Of a stretch of DNA of 20,929 nt, positions 1 through 6,601 are shown one piece after another (the first letter of the stretch is position 1; each line of letters begins with the position of its first letter). This stretch comes from Thermus sp. JCM 17653 (lineage in GTDB: Bacteria > Deinococcota > Deinococci > Deinococcales > Thermaceae). Both the position numbers and the translations under genes were made by a program. The stretch spans positions 1 to 20,929 of the forward strand of contig BBBN01000003.1 in the NCBI GenBank assembly GCA_001311585.1. The letters are read 5' to 3'. A model generated the notes under the pieces. The model made no database searches. It was not told the origin of the DNA and was given only the letters and a program-made list of their open reading frames with translations.

Positions 1-532
1 TTCGCTTCCTCGGGGGAAGCCCCCTTCCCTCCCTGGGCCCCAGGGGCACCGAGGCCCTGGCCCTCCTCCTCGCCCGCGAGGAGGGCCTACCGGGGGAGGC
101 CCTGGCAAAGGCCCTCTACGGGGAGCCCAACCTGGCGGCCCTGAAGGCTCTCCTCCACCGCCTGCGGGAGAAGGGCTTCCGCATCGCCTGTTCCCCTTAC
201 CGCCTGGAAAACCCTCCCCCCTCGGACCTCAGGGCCTTCCTCAGGGCCCTCTCCCGGGGGAATCTGGAGGAGGCCCTGGCCCTCTACCGGGGCCCCTCCT
301 TCCCTGGAGCCAGGCCCCCGGGGTGGAGGAACTCCGCCTGGAGCTGGAGGAGGCCCTGAGGCAAGCGGTGCTGGCCCAGGGTGATGTGGAAAACCTCTTC
401 CTCCTGGCCGAGCGCCTGGGGGAGGACCTGGAGGTCTGGGAGGCCCTCCTGGAGAGGCTACCCCCCGAAGACCCCCGCCTTCCCATCGCCCGGGCCCGGG
501 TGGCGAGGCTCCGCCGGGAGTACGGGGTGTGA
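1..532 (+). CDS. SARP-like transcriptional regulator, C-terminal part (frameshifted)
   Basis: The gene enters from the left edge, reading in frame from base 3. The visible protein starts inside a winged-helix DNA-binding domain (LGPRGTEALALLLA through FRIACSPYRLEN). A helical BTAD-type segment follows, with EEALALYRGP and then VEELRLELEEALRQ, ending RREYGV with TGA at 530-532. Winged helix plus BTAD is the layout of SARP-family activators, which bind tandem direct repeats just upstream of a -10 box. The frame changes near 290-310. Restoring one G in the run after TACC gives a continuous GPLLPWSQAPGVEEL-like join, so a missing base is likely. The start and any further N-terminal part lie outside the window. 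The gene lies directly upstream of a repeat array that could be its target. The family call rests on pattern recognition only; another BTAD-containing regulator is possible. Confidence 0.6.
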   Translation, partial: SLPRGKPPSLPGPQGHRGPGPPPRPRGGPTGGGPGKGPLRGAQPGGPEGSPPPPAGEGLPHRLFPLPPGKPSPLGPQGLPQGPLPGESGGGPGPLPGPLLPWSQAPGVEELRLELEEALRQAVLAQGDVENLFLLAERLGEDLEVWEALLERLPPEDPRLPIARARVARLRREYGV

Positions 533-572
533 GGCCGGGGGAACGCAGTTGGGGTCCCAGCAGGCTAAATCG

Positions 573-590
573 GGCCCGGAAGGCCGGGCC
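573..590 (+). terminator. GC hairpin after the SARP-like gene
   Basis: GGCCCGG and CCGGGCC form a perfect 7-bp stem around the loop AAGG, 40 bp after the regulator's stop codon. There is no T-tract behind it, so it may be a weak or factor-assisted terminator or just a processing hairpin. The same hairpin occurs in copy B at 5447-5464. Confidence 0.35.
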
Positions 591-662
591 AGGAGGAGAA
601 ACCAGGCCAAGAGGAGAAGCCCAAGAACCTTGCCCCTCATGCCCCCAGGGTGCCACGAGGAA

Positions 663-743
663 GGTTACGCGGGCGCTCAAGGGTTACGCGGGGTTACGCG
701 AGATGTGAACCGTGGAACTCCTTCCACGTAACCTCGCGTAACC
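663..743 (+). promoter_or_regulatory. GGTTACGCG operator array, copy A
   Basis: GGTTACGCG occurs three times in direct orientation (663-671, 682-690, 692-700; steps of 19 and 10 bp). It occurs twice inverted: CACGTAACC at 725-733 and CGCGTAACC at 735-743, again 10 bp apart. Bases 692-701 are perfectly complementary to 734-743, and between them CGTGGAA (711-717) pairs with TTCCACG (722-728) around a 4-base loop. Steps near one helical turn, close to a likely -10 box, resemble SARP-type binding sites. The adjacent gene encodes a SARP-like regulator, so it is the obvious candidate binder, but this is inference. Confidence 0.65.
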
Positions 744-753
744 TCCCCCCTGC

Positions 754-787
754 TACCTTGGGGTTAACCCGTAAGGGGGTGAAGGAG
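754..787 (+). promoter_or_regulatory. Candidate -10 box, GGGTTAACCC palindrome and ribosome binding site, copy A
   Basis: TACCTT (754-759) lies 10 bp after the last array repeat and is a possible -10 element with no good -35, as expected if an activator bound to the array replaces it. GGGTTAACCC (761-770) is a perfect 10-bp palindrome sharing the GGTTA core of the array, placed at the expected transcription start. GGGGGTGA (775-782) is a good match to the Thermus anti-Shine-Dalgarno sequence, five bases before the ATG at 788, and fixes that start. Confidence 0.45.
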
Positions 788-1722
788 ATGCTCAAGGAAG
801 TGCAAGAGGTCAAGGTCGGCGGCCGGACGCGGCGGGTTCACGTGAGGCCCTTCGCCTGGAACCTGCACGCGCCCACCCACATGGAGTGGACCCCGGACGG
901 CAGGCTCCTGGTGGTGGAGCGCACCACGGGCAAGGTGAAGGACGTCACCAAGGGCGGGGACATGGAGGAGGCTAAGCCTTCGCCTGGGGGCTCCAGGGGC
1001 CCTCCAGCATGTGCCCACTGCCGGATGGTCGGATCCTGATTACCGAGTTCTGGGGAGGCAGGATTCGGGACATCAGCGTAGGTGGTCCCTCGGAAAAGTT
1101 GGCCATCTACGCTGAGGACTTGAGCAAGCCGTATAGCTTGGCTTTAGATGCTCTGGGAAGATTGTTAGTAACCGAGCATCTAGGACATGGAGTTGGGCGA
1201 ATAAGCATACTTGCCTCGGGAAAGGCCGTACCCTTAGTGCAAGGAGTTCCATCTGTAGAAACACCGGGCTTTGAGGGATATACACCTCCACATGCTTGGC
1301 CTGATCGTTGGGAAGGCTTCGTGGCAGGATGTGGTAAGTGGGGCACAGATCCTAAAGTTTTCCCTGATCGGCCTTACGTTTTTGCTGTTTCCATCGGCGG
1401 GTTAGGGCTTATTGTTGGTGTTCCAGAAGATGGTGGGCACTACGAAGCTTTAGCCCCTGAGTATACTTTTGCAAGGGGCTTAGGTTGGACTGGGGGCATG
1501 ATAGCACACCCATTTGATGGAATGCTTTACGTAACACAACCCTTGCAAGGCGAAATACGCGCCATAAATCCAAGAGAAAGTCGGAATTACCGCTTTGATC
1601 CCCCGGTGGTCTCTGGCATCCCCATGGCTTCATGCGTGCGCTTTACTCCTGATGGGGAGAAGATGCTCGTGTGCTCGCCACAAAGTGGGGCGATCTGGCA
1701 AGTAGAGGGATTTTCCGACTAG
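788..1722 (+). CDS. Beta-propeller protein A (ScyD/SMP-30/NHL-like; one frameshift)
   Basis: About 311 residues once one C is restored near 976 (GCCCTTC read as GCCTTC). Blade-like repeats with a DGRLLV.E..G.I pattern are visible at about residues 35-55 (PDGRLLVVERTTG), 79-97 (PDGRILITEFWGGRI) and 123-140 (LGRLLVTEHLGHG). Others lie near the end (DGMLYVTQPLQGEI; PDGEKMLVCSPQSG). This resembles ScyD, SMP-30 or NHL-type propellers; no catalytic function can be assigned. There is no signal peptide or membrane segment, so the protein looks cytoplasmic. Its first six codons lie in the long repeat and are shared with propeller B. GC drops sharply from about 1030: a hand count of 1081-1260 gives 91 of 180 G+C, while the start of the gene is GC-rich. 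The MFS gene A1 starts six bases after the stop, suggesting an operon. Confidence 0.7.
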
Positions 1723-1728
1723 GTCAGC

Positions 1729-2874
1729 TTGAGGACAAGATACCTTTTCGCCGAGTCCCTAGGCGTCTTCGGGGGGAGCCTGGCCTTCACGGGCCTTGGG
1801 CTCCTCCTGGGCCTTGAAGGAACGACCTGGACCCTGACCCTCTTGGCCGCTCTCCCCTACCTTACCCTGCCCCTGGACCTCCTCGCCGGCCTCCTCCTGG
1901 ACCGGCTGGACCGCAGGACCCTCCTCCTCGCAGGGGTCTGGCTTAGGGCTGGGATCCTGGGCCTCTTCGCCCTCCTTCCCAAAGAACCCCTCTTCCTCCT
2001 CCCCCTGGCCTTCCTCTTCCAGGCCGTCTTGGCCCTGGACCTCCCCGCCTGGCATGCCTCCTGGTCCGCCTGGCCCAGGGCAGGCTAGAGCGGGAAGGGG
2101 GGAGGCTTCAAGCGGCCCAGCTCCTCGGGGACGGCCTGGGGGACCTCCTGGCCCCTCCCCTCCTCCTCCTGGCCAAGCCCCTGCCCTTTGCCCTGGGAGC
2201 CTCCTCCTCGCGGGGGAGGGCCTTCTCCTCCGGGACCTCCCCGCCTACCCGCCTCCACGGGCGGCGAAGGGGGAGGGTTTTACCCTGAGGGCCCTCCTCG
2301 CGGGGCTCGCCTTCCTCCTCGGGGACAGGTGGCTCCTTCCCCTCACCCTCTACGCCCTGGCCCTGAGCTTCCTCTCCGGGCTGGCCCTGGCTCTCCTCCC
2401 CCTCCTGGCCCTGGCCCAGGGGACGCCCCCTGCCCTCTACGGCCTCTACCCCTTAGGCCTCTCCTTAGGGGGCTTCCTGGGAAGCCTCGCGGCGGGGAGG
2501 GTAGGGCCTTGCCTGGGGATTTGGGGCGGGCACGGACTGAGGTCTTGGGGCTTGCCCTCCTCCTCCTGCCCTTTCCTTTCGGGCCTCTGGGCGCTTTCCT
2601 TGTGAGCGGAGGCGGTGCCTTAAGCGGGGTTCACCTACGGGCCTACCGGCAGCGCCTCGCGCCGGAGGCCTCCTGGGCCGGGTGCAGGCGGGGGCGGTGG
2701 CCCTCCTCTCCTCAGGAAGCCTCCTCGGCACCCTCCTGGCGGGGGGCTTGGGAACCCTTGGCCCCCGGGTGCCCCTCCTTACCGCCCTCCTGGGCCTCCT
2801 TCTCCTCCTGCCTTGGCCTTGGGGCCCTGGGGTGCGGGCGGCTCCTCTCCCTGAGGGAGGGGAGGTTCCCGTGA
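1729..2874 (+). CDS. MFS transporter A1 (several frameshifts)
   Basis: A hydrophobic 12-helix-type protein of about 383 residues, likely an MFS permease. It starts at TTG 1729, matching the TTG-AGG start of the MFS gene behind propeller B. The N-terminus has helices around LGVFGGSLAFTGLGLLLG and LPYLTLPLDLLAGLLLD, followed by the short basic DRLDRRTLLL loop typical of MFS proteins between helices 2 and 3. Later helices include LRALLAGLAFLL, LYALALSFLSGLALALLPLL and VALLSSGSLLGTLLAGGL. The frame changes near 2061, 2203, 2510-2540, 2668 and again before the end. At least three sites are repaired by one C before T. The exact end is uncertain. I prefer TGA at 2872-2874, which overlaps the GTG start of A2 (GTGA). 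The substrate is unknown. Confidence 0.65.
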
Positions 2875-4024
2875 GATTTCCCTTTCATAACGGGCCTCTC
2901 TGGGCCGAGGCCCTGAGCGACGTCGGGGCTTCCCTCGGCTTTAGCACCCTCGCCCTAGAAGTGGCCCGCACGGGGGAAGCCTTCTGGGTGGGCTTCTTCG
3001 CTGCCTTGGGGTACCTCACCCTGGGACCCCTCCTCTTCCTCAGTCCTTGGGTGGAGCGGCAGGGCCTGGCCCGGGCCCTCCTAAAGTTGCGCCTAGCCCG
3101 GGGCCTCCTCTTCCTCCCCCTTCCCTTCCTGCCGCGGGAAGCCGCCCTCCTAGTCCTCTACGCTTACCCCCTTATGGTCCTCACCGACCTGGCCATCGTG
3201 GCCTGGGAAGGCCTCCTGGTGCGGAGAGGCCGGGACAGCCTGGCGGAAAGGAGCGGCAAGCTCTACGCCGCCTGGGAGGTGGGGGGCCTGGTGGGGATGG
3301 CCCTTGGCCCCGCCCTCTTCGCCCTTCATCCCGCCCTCCCTTACCTCCTTGCCGCCGGAATCCTCCTCCTAGCCTGGGCCCTCCTCCGCCCCGCCCTCAC
3401 GGGGGGGAAGGAGGAGAGGGAGGAGGTCACGAGGCCCGAGGCCTTGGGGCGGTCCCTCCGTCGCCTCCTGACCTATGCCCCCCTCAGGTCCTATCTCCTT
3501 CTTTCCCTCCTCTTTACTCTGGCCCATGCCTGACAACCGCCCTTCTGGGCCTTCTGGCCCTCCGGGCGGGCACCCCGGAAGCCCTCTTCGGCCTGGTCTT
3601 CGTGCTGCAAAGCCTGGGGTACACCCTGGGAAGCTACTTTGCCGGGCGGGTCCCACCGGCCCTGGCCTTTAGGCTGAGCCCATTAGGGGCAGCCCTCGGG
3701 GGAATGGGCCTCCTCCTGGCCTTTCCCCTTCTCCTCGCCGCCCCACCCCTCTTAGGCCTGGCCGTGGCCCTTCTCAGTACCCACATGCGGGCGGTGCGGG
3801 GCTGGCTCCTGCCCAAGGAGGGCCTGGCCCCAAGTCTCGCCGCCATCCGGGCCCTCCTCTACGGGGCCGGGGCCCTGGGGGGCCTAGGGGCGGGAGTCCT
3901 GGGCAAGTGGGATCCAACCCTGCCCCTCCTCCTAGGAGCCTTGGGATTCCTGGTCCTTCTCCCTTTCACCCTCGGACCCCTCCACCCTAGGCGACTGGAG
4001 ACCTTAAGGCAAGAAGTAGAGTAG
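2871..4024 (+). CDS. MFS transporter A2 (one frameshift)
   Basis: A second MFS-like permease of about 384 residues, starting at GTG 2871, which overlaps the probable stop of A1 and suggests translational coupling. The N-terminal WAEALSDVGASLGFS aligns by eye with FAESLGVFGGSLAF of A1 and LAEGLRTLGEGLFT of transporter B, so the three look like paralogues. Helix-rich stretches cover most of the protein. After about residue 220 one C is missing (CATGCCCTGAC read as CATGCCTGAC, near 3531), giving a false stop. The reading frame resumes as TTALLGLLALRAGTPEALFG and runs to TAG at 4022-4024. Having two different full MFS permeases next to each other is unusual; they might form a heteromer or handle different substrates. 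Confidence 0.7.
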
Positions 4025-4073
4025 GAATCTTGGGCAAGTAGAATCTACCCCTTCTCGTTTTTGGCCCATTTCC

Positions 4074-4102
4074 GGCTAGCCTGTAGGCATATGACGCTAG
4101 CC
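4074..4102 (+). promoter_or_regulatory. Inverted repeat around the start codon of A3
   Basis: GGCTAGC (4074-4080) and GCTAGCC (4096-4102) are perfect 7-bp inverted arms. The loop between them carries the ATG (4091) and the only weak ribosome-binding-like sequence (TGTAGG). In RNA this hairpin would hide the start codon. It could instead be a protein-binding palindrome. Confidence 0.4.
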
Positions 4103-4577
4103 CTCCTCCTCTGGCTGGGAGCCTTCCGCCTCTTCGGAGCCGGGTTCTTCTACTTCGCCCACGCCGCCCTCACCGCTCTTGGGGCCTTGAGCCCCTAGAG
4201 GCCAGCTTAGCCCTGACCTTCCGCCTCCTGGCCGAGCCCCTCTTCGCCCTCTACGGGGGACATCTGGCCGACCGGTGGCCCAGGGGAAGGCTCCTCCTGG
4301 CTGCCTTGGGCCAAGGAGGGCTCACCCTGGCCCTCCTTCCTCTCCTCGCCATCCCCGTCCTCTTCCCCCTCTACCTCTTGGGCTTCCTCTTCGCCTTCCT
4401 GGAGGCCCTGCGGAAGGTGGCCGCCGGGACCCTCCTCGCCGATCTCCTCCCCAAGGAGGCCCGGGCCCGGGCCCGGGGCAGCTGGGGGCCCTCTATACCG
4501 CTGCCGACGCCCTTTCCGATCTGGCCGGAGGTCTCCTCCTCGCCCTCGCCCTTTGGGTGGGAAGGGAGTGGTGGTGA
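4091..4577 (+). CDS. Half-length MFS protein A3 (truncated transporter; two frameshifts)
   Basis: About 162 residues after restoring one C near 4194 and one G near 4478. It begins MTLALLLWLGAFRLFGAGFF, followed by TFRLLAEPLFALYGGHLADR and the basic WPRGRLLLAALGQGG loop, as in the first half of an MFS permease. It ends shortly after YTAADALSDLAGGLLLALAL, around helix 5. The second six-helix half is absent, and the next gene is unrelated. It is either a remnant of a third transporter cut by the insertion of the VapBC block or a genuine half-size membrane protein. It lies 66 bp downstream of A2. I favour a remnant. Confidence 0.55.
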
Positions 4578-4583
4578 GGGGCA

Positions 4584-4601
4584 AGCCCCCCTCGGCGGGG
4601 G
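4584..4601 (+). terminator. GC hairpin after A3
   Basis: GCCCCC and GGGGGC form a short stem around CTCGGC just after the A3 stop codon. It has no T-tract. It is a plausible but weak terminator for the transporter genes. Confidence 0.3.
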
Positions 4602-4644
4602 CCTCGCCGGCAAAGGCGGCTTTGTGGTGCCGGAATGGGGGCCG

Positions 4645-4672
4645 TGGTAAAGTGAAGAGGGAATGGTAAAGT
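4645..4672 (+). promoter_or_regulatory. Putative vapB promoter and 19-bp-spaced TGGTAAAGT direct repeat
   Basis: TAAAGT (4648-4653) could be a -10 box about ten bases before the vapB ATG, which would give a nearly leaderless transcript, common in Thermus. TGGTAAAGT occurs at 4645-4653 and again at 4664-4672 overlapping the start codon. Such a pair is a candidate operator for autorepression by VapBC. Confidence 0.35.
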
Positions 4673-4905
4673 CCAGGGTGAGCAGTAAAGGGCAAATCAC
4701 CCTCCCCAAGGCGATCCGGGAGGCCCTTGGGCTCCGCCCGGGAGAGGAGGTGGTCTTTGAGCTCCAGGAAGGAGGGGCTTTCCTCCGCCCCCGGCGCCGC
4801 GTACCCCTAGAAGCCCTGCTCGGGCGCCTGAAGGGCAAGCGGGGGTTCCCCGGGGAAGAGGCGGAGAGGCGGGCACGGGAGGAGGCGTGGAGGGAAAGGG
4901 CTTGA
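4663..4905 (+). CDS. vapB: VapB-type antitoxin, AbrB/SpoVT family
   Basis: An 80-residue protein whose first 40 residues (VSSKGQITLPKAIREALGL, then PGEEVVFELQEGG) form the classic AbrB/SpoVT swapped-hairpin DNA-binding domain. The C-terminal half is charged and helical and would wrap the toxin. Antitoxins of this type neutralise PIN-domain toxins and repress their own operon. The next gene is the matching PIN toxin, and its likely TTG start overlaps the antitoxin's TGA. The reading frame is intact. It is confidently a VapB-family antitoxin; which VapC homologues it binds cannot be told. Confidence 0.85.
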   Translation: MVKSRVSSKGQITLPKAIREALGLRPGEEVVFELQEGGAFLRPRRRVPLEALLGRLKGKRGFPGEEAERRAREEAWRERA

Positions 4906-5302
4906 AGCCTACCACCTGGACACCTCCCTGATGCTCCGCCTCCTAACCGGAGACCCTCCGGAGCTTGCCGCCCAAGCCCTGGAGGTGTTTCGCGGGGCCG
5001 AGGAGGGGCGCTACACCCTGGCCGTCCACCCCTTGGTGGTGGCCGAGGCCTTCTACACCCTGGTCTCCTTCTACGGGGTGGGGCGGGCCGAGGCGGCAGG
5101 GGCCCTCTTGGACCTGCTGGACCGGGAGAGGGTTCTTCTGGAAGACGAGGAGGACCTGCGCCCCGCCTTGGAGGAGGCCGGGAAGGGAGGGCTCAGCCTG
5201 GTGGACGCCTTCTTGGCCCACCGCGCCCGCAGGCAAGGGGCCGGGCTTGCCACTTTGGACAGCAAGCTGCGCAAGCGGGCCGGGGTAGACCTGCTTCCCT
5301 GA
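4902..5302 (+). CDS. vapC: VapC-type PIN-domain toxin (start obscured by a missing base)
   Basis: A PIN-domain ribonuclease of about 133 residues. The first ATG of the open frame (4931) comes after AYHLDTSLM and would remove the first catalytic Asp. The codons upstream are open, and restoring one G (TTGAAGCC to TTGAAGGCC near 4907) gives a TTG start at 4902 overlapping the TGA of vapB, with the product starting MKAYHLDTS. Acidic PIN residues are visible at HLDTS, PLVVAEAFY, SLVDAFLAH and TLDSK. VapC toxins cleave tRNA or rRNA when the antitoxin is degraded. The pair lies between the truncated transporter A3 and copy B of the long repeat. Confidence 0.8.
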
Positions 5303-5331
5303 AGCGGATTCGCCCTGTTGCACCCCAGGGC

Positions 5332-5406
5332 CTACCCCCCGAAGACCCCCGCCTTCCCATCGCCCGGGCCCGGGTGGCGAGGCTCCGCCGGGAGTACGGG
5401 GTGTGA
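5332..5406 (+). pseudogene. Duplicated tail of the SARP-like regulator
   Basis: The last 24 codons of the regulator (LPPEDPRLPIARARVARL onward, ending YGV and TGA) are repeated here without any start or DNA-binding domain. The fragment shows that the duplicated block was copied together with the end of the neighbouring gene. It is not expected to make a protein. Confidence 0.85.
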
Positions 5407-5536
5407 GGCCGGGGGAACGCAGTTGGGGTCCCAGCAGGCTAAATCGGGCCCGGAAGGCCGGGCCAGGAGGAGAAGCCAGGCCAAGAGGAGAAGCCCAAGA
5501 ACCTTGCTCCTCATGCCCCCAGGGTGCCACGAGGAA

Positions 5537-5617
5537 GGTTACGCGGGCGCTCAAGGGTTACGCGGGGTTACGCGAGATGTGAACCGTGGAACTCCTTCCA
5601 CGTAACCTCGCGTAACC
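5537..5617 (+). promoter_or_regulatory. GGTTACGCG operator array, copy B
   Basis: Identical to the array in copy A: direct sites at 5537, 5556 and 5566, inverted sites at 5599 and 5609. The nested complementary arms are at 5566-5575/5608-5617 and 5585-5591/5596-5602. Both propeller operons therefore carry the same control array and would respond to the same regulator. Confidence 0.65.
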
Positions 5618-5627
5618 TCCCCCCTGC

Positions 5628-5661
5628 TACCTTGGGGTTAACCCGTAAGGGGGTGAAGGAG
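5628..5661 (+). promoter_or_regulatory. Candidate -10 box, palindrome and ribosome binding site, copy B
   Basis: TACCTT (5628-5633), GGGTTAACCC (5635-5644) and GGGGGTGA (5649-5656) repeat the arrangement of copy A and set the start at ATG 5662. Confidence 0.45.
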
Positions 5662-6601
5662 ATGCTCAAGGAAGTGCAAGCCAAGAGGTCATTGGGGCAT
5701 AGCCAGAATGGATTCTGGCCGCAAGTGCGCATCTTTGCGGAAGGTCTGGCGTATCCGACCCACATGGAGTGGACTCCCCAAGGGCGGTTGCTGGTCTCCG
5801 AACGAAACCGCGGTCGCATTCTTGACATCACAGAAGGGGGCAGGGTGGAAAAAGCAACCACTGTTGCTGAAAATCTAGAAGGACCAGCCAGCATTCTGCC
5901 CACAGAAAAAGGCCTTTTCGTTGCTGAAACTTGGGGGGGCAGAGTTACCTTCCTTGACCTTACGGATGGCTCCAGCAAGGTCCATGCTCTTGATCTGAGG
6001 TGGCCCTGTTCCCTTACTACGGCGCAACTAGACGGCAAGGAAAGGATTTTTGTAAGTGAGTTGGTCGCTCCTCTTTTCGGCCAACTGACTGACATCACAG
6101 AGGGCGGGGGGAGGGAAAAGCATCTCCCTTACGTCAGGGAAATACCCTACGCGAGCCCGGTTTATTACCAAGAGCCGGGGACCCACGGGTACGAGTTTAG
6201 GCCCCAAGTGATGATGGGATGCGAAAGCGCCCCCTGGACTAAGCGCCTTGCGGACGGATCCCTAATCTTAGAGGCCAATTTTGTGATCTTCAAAGTGCCC
6301 AAAGGAGGCGGACGGTTCGCTGACATCCTCTTGGACGATAAGAATGTGATTGCTAGGGGTCTGCGTTTTACAGGAGGAATGACACAGCACCCAGTAAATG
6401 GCTAATCTACGCCGTTGATCCACCTGCAGGCACTGTATTTGCATTGGACTCCGAAAAACCCGGTGACTACCGGCACGTGCCGCCCGTGGTCCAAGGCCTC
6501 AACTGGCCGAGTTGCGTAAGGTTCAGCCTGATGGCAAGGAAATGTTCGTGTGTTCCTTCTCCTCAGGCGTAATCTACTTGGTGCGTAACTTCTTCGCTTG
6601 A
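5662..6601 (+). CDS. Beta-propeller protein B (ScyD/SMP-30/NHL-like; two frameshifts)
   Basis: About 313 residues after restoring one C near 6396 (AATGGCCTAATC) and one near 6527 (AGCCCTGATGG). It is a paralogue of propeller A. Both have PTHMEWTP at the first blade, WGGR near residue 92, a GGM..HP motif (FTGGMTQHPVNG) and a C-terminal SCVRF.PDG...FVCS..SG.I block. The stretches between differ strongly, including an insertion-like section GTHGYEFRPQVMMGCES. Only MLKEVQ at the N-terminus comes from the long repeat; the next 25 residues are unrelated to A. GC is low for this genome (5821-5980 and nearby lines about 52% by hand count). There is no signal peptide. The stop TGA overlaps the TTG start of the next MFS gene, so the two are translationally coupled. 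The function is unknown; a ligand-binding or sensor role for the transporter is a guess. Confidence 0.7.

Larger units (their letters stand above)
458..812. repeat. Long direct repeat, copy A
   Basis: This segment recurs at 5332-5691. Bases 458-806 match 5332-5680 at a constant offset of 4874 with only two substitutions that I found (601 A versus 5475 G; 634 C versus 5508 T). After a 5-bp insertion in copy B the match continues for about ten more bases. The repeat covers the last 24 codons of the SARP-like gene, the whole control region and the first codons (MLKEVQ) of the propeller gene. Confidence 0.95.
5332..5691. repeat. Long direct repeat, copy B
   Basis: Partner of 458-812: about 349 bp with two substitutions, then a 5-bp insertion (CAAGC) and about ten further matching bases. 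It starts 29 bp after the vapC stop codon, with no recognisable motif at the left junction. No transposase or inverted termini flank it. Confidence 0.95.

Noticed and set aside
87..680. Minus-strand frame beginning MSARVTFLVAPWGHE, present also at 4943-5554
   Set aside because: It is shared only because both copies of the long repeat contain its start; the rest is antisense to the SARP-like gene in one place and vapC in the other.
663..743. Repeat cluster as a CRISPR array
   Set aside because: Units are only 9 bp, occur in both orientations and have spacing of about 10 bp; there are no spacers and no cas genes.
650..787. In-frame N-terminal extension of both propeller proteins through the operator region
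   Set aside because: It would translate the repeat array and palindrome, and a strong ribosome binding site lies directly before ATG 788 and 5662.
5303..5691. Long repeat as an insertion sequence or transposon end
   Set aside because: No transposase, terminal inverted repeats or target-site duplication could be seen; the repeat starts in the middle of a gene tail.
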